DNA of 64,000 bases from assembly GCF_032118995.1 (NCBI RefSeq), contig NC_092667.1, positions 3,154,931 to 3,218,930 on the forward strand. Reading direction: 5' to 3'. The notes under the pieces are model-generated. The model was not told where the DNA came from. It made no database searches and was given only the letters and a program-made list of their open reading frames with translations. Position numbers and translations under genes: made by a program. The DNA is from Asterias amurensis. Lineage: Eukaryota; Echinodermata; Asteroidea; Forcipulatida; Asteriidae. Below are positions 9,459 to 20,317 of this stretch, piece after piece (position 1 is the first letter of the stretch; each line of letters begins with the position of its first letter).

Positions 9459-9494
9459 TTTCTTCCCCCTTGTTTGAACCCTACAATGCATAAA

Positions 9495-9685
9495 TTCTGC
9501 TCAAGGGGTTCTGTGTGTTGGTTGGATATTCATCAAATTTGAAAGATTATTATGTGAAGGTTGCTATTAAGGTCGTGTTTATTGGCTGGTTCTGTTAGAG
9601 TGTGTATCACAGAAATAGAACCATAGTAGAAAAGTAGTAAAGCTTATTTGTGGTTGGTTGAAGGGATGTGTAAGCAAAGCTTGAA
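9495..9685. repeat. Direct repeat of about 190 bp, right copy
   Basis: Partner of 9010-9225; see that entry. Differences include GCTATTAAGGTCGTGTTTAT for GCTAAGGGCATGTTTAT. Confidence 0.65.
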
Positions 9686-9793
9686 AGTGATATGTGGAAT
9701 TTCTTCCTCTGTATTTAAACCCTTCGGCTCCTCAAAGACATTTTTACAATATTTGGATCTTTTATCCTGTACTCTGATCTTCTTTTATGCCAG

Positions 9794-9936
9794 GTGATCC
9801 TCATCTTGTCTTCACACAAGATCCTTAGTGAGTGTCAGACTCCCAGGTCGGATGCTGAGGACTTTACAAGTGAAGCTCTGAAGACACTATCAGGGAGAGT
9901 TGGCTCTTACAAGAAACAGAAAGCTCACAATGAGAG
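9794..9936 (+). other. Orphan coding-like exon, copy 1 (143 nt)
   Basis: An acceptor (TTTTATGCCAG) and a donor (GAGAG|GTGAGT) bracket 143 nt that are open in one frame: VILILSSHKILSECQTP, then RSDAEDFTSEALKTLSGR, then VGSYKKQKAHNER. The frame is preserved in the copies at 19787 (+) and 58005-58147 (-), with decayed copies at 5961, 62735 and the window edge. I do not recognise the protein family. No partner exons of a host gene are visible, so it is probably a gene piece carried along with the TRIM duplications, always antisense to them. It could instead be an exon of a gene with distant exons. Confidence 0.55.
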
Positions 9937-10186
9937 GTGAGTGAGATTCTTGACTTTCAAACTCTGATGTATTTATTCCTTATCAATCATTTAAACATGT
10001 GCAACATGTTGGTTTGAATGATCTGTAATCCCAGAAAGTTGAACAGACTCTTTTTTATGCGTTTTATTTTTACAATTGAAATTTTTCTCGTCATTCATTT
10101 TACACCAATGGACAAAGAAAATATACAGTTTAAAGAATCTGTATTGTCCAGAATATTACGCTGCACAGTACGCAAGCTTTGGTTAT

Positions 10187-10326
10187 GGGAAACGTTGGAA
10201 TGCTAGGTGGCAGCAGCCTTTCTAGGTAAACTTCCATTGTTTCCGTAGTTGAGCATACGTGCACATTACCGAGAACAATGGATTTACTTGGTAACTCTAC
10301 TGCCGCTTAGTGTCACAAAAGTTCCC
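10187..10326. repeat. Hairpin MITE family II
   Basis: Left arm GGAATGCTAGGTGGCAGCAG and an inverse right arm (ACTGCCGCTTAGTGTCAC) inside GGGAAAC...GTTCCC ends. It is non-coding and about 140 bp. The twin is at 20180-20317. Confidence 0.75.
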
Positions 10327-10925
10327 TAACTGTCACTAAATAGTACTAGCCTTTAAGAAGGAAAGTTAACTGGTTTAATTAAAACGGCAACTTCTTCCAA
10401 GCTACAAGTAACATTAATAACAAACAAACACATAGGAACCTGGTTCCAATCACACCGGGGGCACAACTTGGATTGGGTTTTCAGTCCCTACTTGACTGTG
10501 GGGTTTTCCCTTGAATACGTCTCTTGGGTTTTCCGTCCACATCTAAAACTGAAACTGCTTCTCTCCATTGTGTTCTTGGTTAGTACATGTATAATAATTA
10601 AGTTTGGTTTTCTGAGAGTTGCAAAACCAGAATAAACCAGAATAAACGAAATGAAAAAAACCCAATAATAACATGAATATTTATAATGCGCAGGTATCCA
10701 TCACACAAGATGCTCATGGCGCAAAACCGAAAAACCAATTGAAAGAAAAAAGTATAAATATATACAAAGCTACTACATGAACCTTATAGAAAAACATAAT
10801 ACTTTATAGACTACAAGCTTGTGTGAACAACCATGTTTTGAGGATTTCCTTAATAAAACTACTCACATGGATATGTTGCGAATGATTTGAGGAAGTTTAT
10901 TCCAAAGAAGAGGACCAGCAACGAA

Positions 10926-11290
10926 ATGAAAATAATAATAATAATAACCCGTTTTATATAGCCATTTTCACACCCGGAGGGCGTCCCGAAGTGTTTCACA
11001 TTATTACCCCTGGTCACTGGGCCTTAATTCCCTCCTTGAACCATCTCAGCTCCCTGGTGGGGGGAGTATTCAGCCTATGCAACATTAATATGTGCTACTC
11101 GACTAAATCAATCACAAGAACCATCTCTGCCCTCACAGGTACCCATTTACCGCTGGGTGGAGAGAAGCAATTATAGTTAAGTATCTTGCTAAGGGACACA
11201 AATGTCACGACCGGGATTCGAACTCACACTCTACTGAACCGAAGCACCAGAACTTGAGTTCCGTGCTCTTATCCGCTCGGCCATGACTGC
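10926..11290 (-). mobile_element. tRNA-Leu-derived SINE
   Basis: On the minus strand the head at about 11204-11287 resembles tRNA-Leu(CAA): GGCCGAGCGGATAAG, an ACTCAAGTTCTGG anticodon region, a long variable arm and the B box GAGTTCGAATCCCGGTC. A body of about 250 bases follows and ends in (TAA/TTA)n at 10926-10945. The tRNA fold is imperfect and it is followed by a repeat body, so it is a SINE and not a functional tRNA gene. Relatives: 20922-21282, 24664-24985, 24987-25185. Confidence 0.8.
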
Positions 11291-11352
11291 TAATCCCAAA
11301 TATTACCCGCATTCATGCCCTTTTTGATACAACACAAGGTTCATTTGTGTAT

Positions 11353-13152
11353 TTACTTATTGTGATATATTTTAACTGATGTGTCTGTGGCCATGACCAG
11401 ATCTCCAGCTGGTGTCAGTATTATACAATTGGGACGAGTCCACTTCAAAATACATCCGATGAAATTGCCTTTAGGACTGTAATGTTGGATCTCACCGTAA
11501 GATGTACCCCTTTCACATACAGCAATGTAGATCCTGCCATCCTTTTCATCACAACACATACCACTCGGACACCCAACTGGAAATGAACGATGAGGCAAAC
11601 GTGTATTTACTGAGAATACAATACCACCAAAGTAATCCAATGCTACTAACTTAACAACACCCATGTTAGTGTACAGATAGATGATCTGCTGTTTGTGGAT
11701 GGTAAAGTGTCTACCGATTCCTGGTGCTGGCAGCTTTCTGATGAGGGATCCATCTGGTTCGTGTAAAGAGATCTCACTGTTTCTCCAGGAAACCACTGCT
11801 ATCAGATTGTTTTCATCCACTGCAATGCATGATGGCCTGTTGACTCTGAACTGATGGATACAGCGATAATTGCCATTGAAGATTTTAACTTCTGTGTTAT
11901 CTACAACAATGAGCTCATCATTCTTGTTCACAGTCACTCTGCTTGGATGAATGAGACCTTTAATCGACAGCTCTTTTGGGAGGACCTTTGATTGGGCTCT
12001 GCTGTCGGCTGATATTTTGATCAAGCTTCTTCGCTTGAAATCACAGACAACAATGGTGCTATTGTGATAGGAAGCAACATCTGATGCACAGATGTTTTGT
12101 ATTTGTCTATTTATGTCCATGAACGTGGTTATTTCTGTAAATTTTGTCCAAGGTTTGTATGGTTGCTGTGTTGCCGCAGCACCAGCTGCATCTTCTAGCT
12201 CTAGTCTATCTTTCATCACCAATCTCCCAAGTGATGTTTGATCATCTTCATAGTCTATGTAAGTCAACCCATTGGGCATGTTCATTGGTTGTATCTTTGT
12301 ATGTGCTTGGAGGTTTTGTAAGAGCTCTTCAATGAGATTTAGATTCTCACAAAAGTTCAGTTCATCCATGAGTTGATTAACCATCTCTTCCGTATTCTGT
12401 GCTTTTGTCACTTCAGTGTTATTTGTGGCGATTGCAGTTTCTATTTTAGAGGCTCGGTCTTTATAAGCCTGGTCCAATTCTACCATCAGTTTCTTTTCTT
12501 CCCCTCTTATCCTTGCAGCCTCCTTGGCAATCTCCTCATTTGCCTTCTTGGAGATCTTTGCTTTGGTGGCAGCAAACATAGTGTCTAACAGCTTCTGACA
12601 CATACCAATGTCTTTCAAAGCGGTCATGAAATTATTGCGATGTTGTCCGACTTCTGCTAATATTGTTTTCGTTTTTTTCTTGCATTTGTCTAAAACCTCA
12701 TTCAGTTCAGTGGCTGGATGCATTTTGTGATCCTTTGCAATGCAAGTTGTGCATATAAACTGTTTGCATGAGTCACAGTACATGATAACATCCATGTCAG
12801 TATGCTTGCTACATTTAGAAACAGACCCAGGACTAGGTGGTTGATTTGCTTGTTGTTTTTGTAGTTCAGTTTCATGTTGTTCAATTTCATCTAACATAGA
12901 AGTCAACTTAAAGTCTGTACGTAAGTCAGAAACTGTTTTTCCAATCAGGAAAGTTTCAGCGCGACACACTGGGCATATTAGTTTTGGACTGGTTGGGTCA
13001 GTCTCTGCAAGTTGTTGAAGGCATTTAGAACAAAATGAATGAGAACACTCCAGCATTTTGGGCTCCTTGAAGCGATCCTTGCAGATTTGACATTCAAGAT
13101 GTCTCTCACTGATCTTTTGTAAGACTGACTCAACTGTTACTCTTTCAGCCAT
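11353..13152 (-). CDS. TRIM gene C: RING/B-box/coiled-coil/NHL-like propeller protein
   Basis: A 599 aa protein starting MAERVTVESVLQKISERH. The RING is at about 21-63 (CQIC, CSHSFC, CPVC), the B-box at about 113-148 (CSKH, CDSC, HKMH), followed by a coiled coil rich in KKAN/EEKKL repeats and a propeller whose blades differ from those of A, B and D (for example VNRPSCIAVDENNLIAV and MCCDEKDGRIYIAV). Zinc ligands are intact. From about residue 113 to the end it is almost identical to gene E. Between about residues 40 and 112 the two differ strongly, and there C instead resembles gene F (AETDPTSPKL, QPPSPGSVSKC). That points to gene conversion. The splice acceptor of the coding exon is at 13188-13190. 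Confidence 0.92.
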   Translation of the reverse strand: MAERVTVESVLQKISERHLECQICKDRFKEPKMLECSHSFCSKCLQQLAETDPTSPKLICPVCRAETFLIGKTVSDLRTDFKLTSMLDEIEQHETELQKQQANQPPSPGSVSKCSKHTDMDVIMYCDSCKQFICTTCIAKDHKMHPATELNEVLDKCKKKTKTILAEVGQHRNNFMTALKDIGMCQKLLDTMFAATKAKISKKANEEIAKEAARIRGEEKKLMVELDQAYKDRASKIETAIATNNTEVTKAQNTEEMVNQLMDELNFCENLNLIEELLQNLQAHTKIQPMNMPNGLTYIDYEDDQTSLGRLVMKDRLELEDAAGAAATQQPYKPWTKFTEITTFMDINRQIQNICASDVASYHNSTIVVCDFKRRSLIKISADSRAQSKVLPKELSIKGLIHPSRVTVNKNDELIVVDNTEVKIFNGNYRCIHQFRVNRPSCIAVDENNLIAVVSWRNSEISLHEPDGSLIRKLPAPGIGRHFTIHKQQIIYLYTNMGVVKLVALDYFGGIVFSVNTRLPHRSFPVGCPSGMCCDEKDGRIYIAVCERGTSYGEIQHYSPKGNFIGCILKWTRPNCIILTPAGDLVMATDTSVKIYHNK

Positions 13153-13187
13153 GTTGTATGAATATTGAAATAGTTTGAACTGTTAAC
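13153..13187 (-). other. 5' UTR start of the coding exon of TRIM gene C
   Basis: On the minus strand TTTCTGATTTACAG precedes GTTAACAGTTC, 35 bases before the ATG. The same intron end, with its pyrimidine tract, is found upstream of gene E (23179) and, in plus orientation, gene F (54127). Confidence 0.65.
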
Positions 13188-13338
13188 CTGTAAATCAGAA
13201 AAAAAGAAATAATACCAACATCGAATTAACCTACTGTGGATTGTTAGATTACCGGGTTTGGTTTTGTTGGTTTTTGTTGTTGTTCTGTTTGGTCCACAAA
13301 TACATGTATTTATCATGGCTAAACCAATTTATATGCTG

Positions 13339-13730
13339 CGTATTGAGTCAATCTACATACATCATAGCTGACTCAAATAGAGTTGATTCAGTTGAGCTCA
13401 CTCAAGTGGAATCGAGTAAGTCTAAATGCATAGCTGACCCAAATACAGTTGATTAATTTTAGCTGACTCAAATATAGTTGATCCAGTTGAGCTCACTCAA
13501 GTCGAATTGAGCTTGTCTAAATGCATAGCTGACCCAAATACAGTTGATTAATTTAACTTGACTCAAATGGACTTAAATCAATTATCTACAATACATGTAG
13601 CTGACTCAAATAGAGTTCATTAATTTTAGCTGACTCAATTGGACATGATTTAGTTGAGCTCAATCAAGTGGAATTGAGTCAATCTATGCCTCAGTAACTT
13701 GTTAAGTCCACAGTTGACTCAATTGTAATT
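13339..13730. repeat. Short tandem repeat with a unit near 97 bp (copy 2)
   Basis: Same AGCTGACTCAAAT-type units as at 2850-3240. Confidence 0.7.
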
Positions 13731-13739
13731 CATTAAAAA

Positions 13740-15309
13740 AAAACGTCTGAATGCCTAAAATACGTGTTGTACCATAGAGCTACATGTAGGGGACAAGTTA
13801 CTCATCCATGCATGTCCTAACTTATGTAGGACTAGCCTTACATAAAGGTTTGTATATCTCATAACACTAGTCCTAAGTTAGTCCCAAGTTCTTTGTGAAA
13901 TCGCCACCCCCCCCATACTCTGTTTCGGTCATTTGTGTCTAATCAAAACATGTATAGCATTGGGTCATGATGACATTTCATATCTGTTATTATGGAAACC
14001 TTGGAGGATTTTGGTTGATCAGAAAGTCAGTCAAACTGTTTATTGATATTGTCAAATACATGAATGGAACATTTTCATTCAGCACTCCTTCATAGCAACA
14101 CAGACAAAGCAGACTTTGTGCAAACAGAATGCTAATATTTAGTAAGAAAATTGTGATTTTGTAGTAGCAACTAGATGTAATATGCTACAATTCTATAAAA
14201 GGGTAATCATTCACCGTGTTATGTCCTGTTTTGAAACGAAAGTAAATGTTCCCAAGCTAACTATCTCTGAAACATACCTTTGCTGTTTGACTCTACTGCA
14301 ACTTACTTGAATTGTTTATGGAAGAAGTAACTTGGTCCAGGTGAATACAGAATGATTCCGTTCATAGCACTATATTACACACTGCCCCTTACATTTGATC
14401 TGCTTATAATGTAGAAATTCCATTTCCTGTTAAGAATCTCTGTGTGTTTACATTTAAGCCTACAGTAGTGATGTTTCAGTATCAATAGTTCACTTCACTG
14501 TGTGAAACACCATAGATGCAGATACTTACTCAAACACATTGAACCTATAACCTTTACATTTCGGGGCTGTTAATGGCAGTTATAGTTTGATGCAGGAAAC
14601 AAATCATTTTACATAATTCCTTTTATCACCATAAAAGATACAAGGCCTTATACTCAGCGCAACATTCATTGTACTTGGCATGTTCCCAGCATACACACAG
14701 GGCACAAATATTGCAAGCATTAAGTTGTTGTTTTTCCCTGTGCTGCATAGTGCAGAGTTCCAAACTCATTGCTGTGTTTCTGGGTCATGCTGTTTACAAT
14801 TAAAGTAGCAAATCGATGTATGCTTTGTTTAACCAATCAAAGTGGTTCCCAGCACGCCAGAAGTTTTGTTTTGGCAGGGTTGTTAATTTTATCTCTCACT
14901 TCGTCACAGTTATTCGTTTGGAATAGATATTTATAATTTTCCCACCGCCATCCCACTTACTCCATCGGTTATTTGCCACTTTTTTATGGTGGCTGTTTTG
15001 CTGCAATGGCATAATTGGAAGGGTTCAGACAGCCATTTTCCTCGTTTTTGGCGTTTATTGGACAACCTTTAATAATTATATACACCAATGGAATTTGTTA
15101 ATTGGTTTTGGTATTGTTGCCATGGCACTCGAAAGTTTCAAGAGGCTATGTTTCCGACTGAGGTTTCATCGGTGGAAGCGCAACGAACAGTGTATATTGT
15201 CAACTTAATAATTTCTACAAAACACAGTAAAATTTATCTGGTGTAGGCCTTCACAAATTATATTGCGTTTGTGGCTGCTATATGCAGCGATTTTTTGGGT
15301 AATTTTTTT
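13740..15309. other. Non-coding region upstream of TRIM gene C; candidate 5' UTR donor at 14301-14306
   Basis: Equivalent to 3250-4800 of copy 1. On the minus strand a CAATTCAA|GTAAGT donor lies at 14301-14306, so a first exon for gene C may start just above 14307, giving an intron of about 1.1 kb. A 20-base insertion (GTTCCCAGCACGCC region, about 14843-14862) distinguishes this copy. Nothing else is supported. Confidence 0.4.
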
Positions 15310-15627
15310 TTTTTTAAATAACAAACCTGTGAAAATTTGAGCTCAATAGGTCGTCTAAGATGCGAGATAATAATGAAAGAAAAAACACCCTTGTCACACG
15401 AAGTTGTGTGCGTTTAGATGCTTGATTTCGAGATCTCAAATTCTAAACCCGAGGTCTCAAAATCAAATTAGTGGAAATTTACATCTTTCTCGAAAACTAC
15501 TCCACTTTAGAGGGAGCCGTTATACAATGTTTTGTACTACCAACCTCTCCCCATTACTCATTACCAAGTAAGGTTTATGCCAATAAATATTTTGAGTAAT
15601 TACCAATAGTGTCCACTGCCTTTAACA
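15310..15627. repeat. MITE family I, truncated (copy 2)
   Basis: Duplicate of 4808-5130, ending in CAATAGTGTCCACTGCCTTT. Confidence 0.75.
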
Positions 15628-15653
15628 GCTTTTCAAGAATTCTAATTTACAAG

Positions 15654-15728
15654 ATGGCTTCAACAAGTAAGCAACTCCTGCAAAAGATCAGTAAGGGACA
15701 TCTTGAACGCCAAATCTGCATGGATCGT
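15654..15728 (+). pseudogene. Truncated TRIM gene 5' fragment (copy 2)
   Basis: Duplicate of 5148-5222: an ATG, 25 TRIM-like codons up to QICMDR with the first RING cysteine lost, then unrelated sequence. Confidence 0.7.
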
Positions 15729-16046
15729 ATCACGCGTGTATGGCAAAAAATTTTGCCATACAATTTTGCCATACAATGACATCATTATTGACCAATGAAC
15801 ACTCTAGAAACGATCTATGTGCGCTGACATTTTGCCATTTTGTCATACACGCGTCTCACACGATGATAATTTTGCCATACAGGCGTATCGCGCGGTATCG
15901 ATACGGCGCGTCCACAAACGACACAGAGGGTGGCCGAGCTCAGCGTTCTCCGGGTTTTGTTTCTATAGTTTAAACCCAATGATTTCTGAAGTTGAGGTCA
16001 GAATTGAGACGAGGTATCATCATCACTCAGTGTTATCTAGGCCATT

Positions 16047-16166
16047 CCTGGGGTGCGTTTTAGGCGGTTGTAACCAAAAACTGTTTCAGTTGACTTGGCC
16101 AGCATTTAAACACTAATCAGTGATAAAAACAAGTATTGGTTACAGCTGCCAAAACGCACCCCTGAT
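16047..16166. repeat. Hairpin MITE family III (copy 2)
   Basis: Duplicate of 5541-5661. Just after it (about 16180) the sequence jumps straight to the 3' flank of TRIM gene D, whereas copy 1 has 500 further bases. Confidence 0.7.
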
Positions 16167-16252
16167 TAGACTGAAGTATAGAATTAATCAAAATAGAATT
16201 GTTCAATCCTTGCTTTGTCTTGTTGTTTCTTCAGTTTTTCCAAAATCTGTTT

Positions 16253-18046
16253 TTACTCCTGTTTGTATATTTTAACTGATGTATACGTAGCCACAACCAG
16301 ATCACCAACTGGTGTGAATGTTATTCCATTTGGATGAACACAGCCCTTGACGATACAACCGATGTACTTGCCATCAGGACTGTAATGATGGATGTCACCT
16401 GATGGTGATAGCTTATCCCATGCAGCTACATAGATGCTACCATCCTTGTCGCAACATAAACCACGAGGCAACATGTTATGATTGATATCTACTGAGAATA
16501 CAATGTCACCATTGTAGTCAATTGATACTAACTTCTTGTTGTCCCAGTTGGTGTAGATGAGCTGCTGTTTGTTGATAGTTAAGAATCCACCGATCCCTTG
16601 AGCAAGCAATGTACTTATGAGGGATCCATCTTGTCTGTACAGCGAGATTTCTCCATGTACATATCCCACTGCTATGTGATTATTGTCATCCACTGCTATA
16701 CATGATGGCTGGATCGTTGGCTGTCCACTCAGTGTGAAACAATTGAGACACTTGTATTTTCTATTGAAGATCTTAACTTTTGTGTTATCTACAACAATGA
16801 GCTCATCTTTCTTGTTCACAGTCACTCTTCTAGGATGAATGAGACCTTTAATCGACAGCTCTTTTGGGAGGACCGTTGATTGGGCTCTGCTGTCGGCTGA
16901 TATTTTGATCAAGATACTGCTCTTTAAATCACAGATGACAATGTCGCTATTGCAGTAGGAAGCCGCCTTCGATGCGCATATGTTTTGTATTTGTTTATCT
17001 CTGTTCTTATATCTGGTTATTTCTGTTTTCAGTGTCCATGTCAGTTTTGTCTTGGGTTTGCTTGCTGTATCTGAAGCAGAAGCTGCTCCTAGTTTCTGTT
17101 CTTTGATTCTCAGTCTCTCGAATGTTTTCTGATCACCTTCAAAGTCAAAACAACTCAGATCGCTGGTCACTTGTTTGGGCTGTATCTCTGTGTAGTCTTT
17201 GAGGTCTTGCAAGAGTTTCTCTATCAGTTGTATATTCTCACAGAAGTTCACTTCATTTATGTGTTGACTAACTGTAACTTGCATACTCTGTGCTTTTGTC
17301 ATTTCATTGTTATTTGTTGTAAGTGCAGTTTCTATTTGTTTGGCTTTGTCTTTATATGTCTGGGCTAACTCCAACATCAGTTTGTTCTCTTCCTGTCTCA
17401 TCCGTGCAACCTCTTTGGCAATCTTCTCATCTGCCTTCTTGGAGATCTGTGCTTTGGTGGCAGCAAACATAGAATCTAATGTCTTACGAGACGTACCTAT
17501 GTCTTCCATAGCAATCTTAAAAGTTATGTGATGTTGTGCTACTGCTGCTAATATTTCATTGGCTTTCTTCTTGCAGTTGTCAACAACCTCATTCAGTTCA
17601 GTGGCAGGATGCATTTTGTGGTCCTTGGCAATGCAAGTTGTGCATATCAACTGTTTGCATGAGTCACAGTACATGATAACATCCTTGCCAGTATGCTTGC
17701 TACATTTAGAAACAGACTCCTTTCTGTCAGGTGGTTGAATTTCTTGTAGACTTTGTAATTTAGTCTCATGCTCTCTTATTTCATCCAACAAAGAAGTCAA
17801 TTTGAAGTCGGAACAAAGTTGAGAAACTCTGTTTTTAGTCAAGGAAGTTTGACTTCGACACAATGGGCATATTAGTGTTGGACTAGTTGTGTTAGTCTCT
17901 GCAAGGTGTTGAAGGCATTCCAGACAAAAAGAATGAGAACACTCCAGCATTTTGGGCTCCTTGAAGCGGTCCATGCAGATTTGACATTCAAGATGTCTCT
18001 CACTGATCTTCTGTAAGACTGACTCGACTGTTATTCTTTCAGCCAT
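16253..18046 (-). CDS. TRIM gene D: RING/B-box/coiled-coil/NHL-like propeller protein
   Basis: A 597 aa twin of gene B. RING at about 21-63 (CQIC, CSHSFC, CPLC), B-box at about 115-150, coiled coil to about 300, then the propeller. Against gene B it has a handful of substitutions (for example DRKE for GRKE before the B-box, KDKAKQIE for NDKATQIE in the coiled coil) and one residue fewer after RIKE. The differences are spread evenly, unlike those between C and E. The splice acceptor of the coding exon is at 18084-18086. Nothing suggests inactivation; both copies could be active. Confidence 0.92.
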   Translation of the reverse strand: MAERITVESVLQKISERHLECQICMDRFKEPKMLECSHSFCLECLQHLAETNTTSPTLICPLCRSQTSLTKNRVSQLCSDFKLTSLLDEIREHETKLQSLQEIQPPDRKESVSKCSKHTGKDVIMYCDSCKQLICTTCIAKDHKMHPATELNEVVDNCKKKANEILAAVAQHHITFKIAMEDIGTSRKTLDSMFAATKAQISKKADEKIAKEVARMRQEENKLMLELAQTYKDKAKQIETALTTNNNEMTKAQSMQVTVSQHINEVNFCENIQLIEKLLQDLKDYTEIQPKQVTSDLSCFDFEGDQKTFERLRIKEQKLGAASASDTASKPKTKLTWTLKTEITRYKNRDKQIQNICASKAASYCNSDIVICDLKSSILIKISADSRAQSTVLPKELSIKGLIHPRRVTVNKKDELIVVDNTKVKIFNRKYKCLNCFTLSGQPTIQPSCIAVDDNNHIAVGYVHGEISLYRQDGSLISTLLAQGIGGFLTINKQQLIYTNWDNKKLVSIDYNGDIVFSVDINHNMLPRGLCCDKDGSIYVAAWDKLSPSGDIHHYSPDGKYIGCIVKGCVHPNGITFTPVGDLVVATYTSVKIYKQE

Positions 18047-18083
18047 CTTGCTTGATCGGTGAAAGATCGGTGAAATTGTTTAG
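18047..18083 (-). other. 5' UTR start of the coding exon of TRIM gene D
   Basis: The acceptor TTTTCAG|CTAAACAATTTC matches gene B. Confidence 0.6.
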
Positions 18084-18759
18084 CTGAAAATTTAATGACA
18101 AATAAAAATAGATCAACAATCCAAACGGTCTAGGGCATCAGACTCAAGTACAGAGCGTGGGTTCAAAACACGATCTTGAGTAGCGCACTTAACCATAAAT
18201 TGCTTCTCTTGACCCAGTTGTCTAAATGAGAAACAATGAGCGTTAATATGGCATGTTGGATTACAATGATTTGATTTCAAGGAGACCTTACAAAGCACAC
18301 TTTTTAAGTCAATATCCCATCACGGAAAAAGTTTGTATTTGATTTGGTGTACATCTACTAGCCCAGAAGTAGACCACATTGCTGTTTTGTGTTTAAGTTG
18401 AACATCCTAAATCATAAATTTGATGAACTTAACAGTCAAATAATCGAACACTTTTTCTAAATTGTTGTGTACTGCTGCATTAAGACATAGTTTGCTGAAG
18501 GGCAGCCGTGCTTTTTATGAATTTTTCTTTTATCATATGAACAAAATATTTGGCTATCTTTTCTGCTGTGTTTTATTCCATAAATAAATACACTTTGAGT
18601 AAAGAGTTTGATCATATTATCCATCTGTCCAAATTGTACAGTCGAGTGAGACATGAATAGAGAAACTGACACAATGGATGGTGTACAATATTTCTCAAAA
18701 TAACTCAATAAATCCTACTCTGGTTTCCCTTGACTTTATCTATACTGTAAATAACTTAC

Positions 18760-18835
18760 TTGAATTGGAAGAAACTAAGACAATGGCTTGAAACACAGCA
18801 TTATATCAAATGTTGAACATTGCAGAATTTCAATC
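18760..18835 (-). other. Candidate 5' UTR exon of TRIM gene D
   Basis: Same exon end and donor (CAATTCAA|GTAAGT, donor at 18754-18759) as upstream of gene B. The upper limit is approximate. Confidence 0.5.
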
Positions 18836-19223
18836 AAAAATTTGTTGGACTATGGTAGAGTGACACACCTTAGTTGTTACTAGTTCAGTCTGACTATGGA
18901 TGTTGCGTATGTGGAAAAAAAACAAATCTATTTTAAGTTCTTTGTGGTGGTTGAATGTGCTTAATGCATGAATAACTTTAATAGACTTGTTTTGGATGAA
19001 AAAATTAAATTTTGCTTAAGGGGATTTGTGTGTAGGTTGGATATTCATCAAATTTGACAGGTTATTATGTGAAGGTTGCTAAGGGCATGTTTATTGGCTG
19101 GCTCTGTTAGAATGTGTATCACACAAATGGAACTGACTTTATATGGGTTTGTTGGCCTGTTTTGAAAAGCATAGAGATGTGGTTGGTTGAAGGTATGTGT
19201 ATAAAAGCAAAGCTTGATATTAA

Positions 19224-19452
19224 TACGCATTCTCCAGCATTGCACCTCGTCTTTGGAACTCACTGCCGCTTGCCCTCAGAACACAAAGTAATCCGTCAAT
19301 CTTCAAACGGCAGCTCAAAACACATCTCTTCAAACAATTATCTTAATCATGGACTCTTGACTTTCGGAACCGGCGCCCTTGAATGGCATTTTCTTTGTCA
19401 GATTCTGTGCGCTTTATAAGTGCTGTATATTATTTTTATTATTATTATTAAT
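19224..19452 (+). mobile_element. 5'-truncated LINE 3' end (copy 2)
   Basis: Duplicate of 9228-9458. The frame reads APRLWNSLPLALRTQS and the element ends in an ATT run. Confidence 0.75.
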
Positions 19453-19786
19453 TTCTTCCCCCTTGTTTGAACCCTACAATGCATAAATTCTGCTCAAGGG
19501 GTTCTGTGTGGTGGTTGGATATTCATCAAATTTGAAAGATTATTATGTGAAGGTTGCTATTAAGGTTGTGTTTATTGGCTGGTTCTGTTAGAGTGTGTAT
19601 CACAGAAATAGAACCATAGTAGAAAAGTAGTAAAGCTTATTTGTGGTTGGTTGAAGGGATGTGTAAGCAAAGCTTGAAAGTGATATGTGGAATTTCTTCC
19701 TCTGTATTTAAACCCTTCGGCTCCTCAAAGACATTTTTATAATCGTTGGATCTTTTATCCTGTACTCTGATCTTCTTTTATGTCAG

Positions 19787-19929
19787 GTGATCCTCATCTT
19801 GTCTTCACACAAGATCCTTAGTGAGTGTCAGACTCCCAGGTCAGATGCTGAGGACTTTACAAGTGAAGCTCTGAAGACACTATCGGGGAGAGCTGGCTCT
19901 TACAAGAAACAGAAAGCTCACAATGAGAG
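19787..19929 (+). other. Orphan coding-like exon, copy 2 (143 nt)
   Basis: Same length, acceptor (TTTTATGTCAG) and donor (GAGAG|GTGAGT) as 9794-9936. The frame is open, with a few substitutions. No partner exon was found nearby. Confidence 0.55.
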
Positions 19930-20179
19930 GTGAGTGAGATTCTTGACTTTCAAACTCTGATGTATTTATTCCTTATCAATCATTTAAACATGTGCAACAT
20001 GTTGGTTTGAATGATCTGTAATTCCAGAAAGTTTAACCGACTCTTTTTTATGCGTTTTGTTTTTACAATTTAAATTTTTCTCGTCATTCATTTTACACCA
20101 ATGGACGAAAAAAATATACAGTTTAAAGAATCTGTGTGGTCCATAATATTACGCTGCACAGTACGCAAGCTTTGGTTAT

Positions 20180-20317
20180 GGGAAACGTTGGAATGCTAGG
20201 TGGCAGCAGCCTTTCTAGGTAAACTTCCATTGTTTCCGTAGTTGAGCATGTGCACATTACCGAGAACAATGGATTTACTTGGTAACTCTACTGCCGCTTA
20301 GTGTCACAAAAGTTCCC
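20180..20317. repeat. Hairpin MITE family II (copy 2)
   Basis: Duplicate of 10187-10326. Confidence 0.75.

Larger units (their letters stand above)
2826..13314. repeat. 10 kb tandem duplication, copy 1
   Basis: The sequence from ATGGCTAAACCAATTTATAT at 2826 restarts at 13315, and the two copies can be followed side by side through TRIM genes B/D, the orphan exon, a LINE tail, a SINE and TRIM genes C/E. Visible differences are scattered substitutions and small indels, plus one block of about 500 bp (5681-6179) found only here. The copies look recent. Identity was judged by eye. Confidence 0.9.

Noticed and set aside
11204-11287. tRNA-Leu(CAA) gene candidate
   Set aside because: Followed by a SINE body and an ATT tail and repeated with the same body elsewhere in the window.
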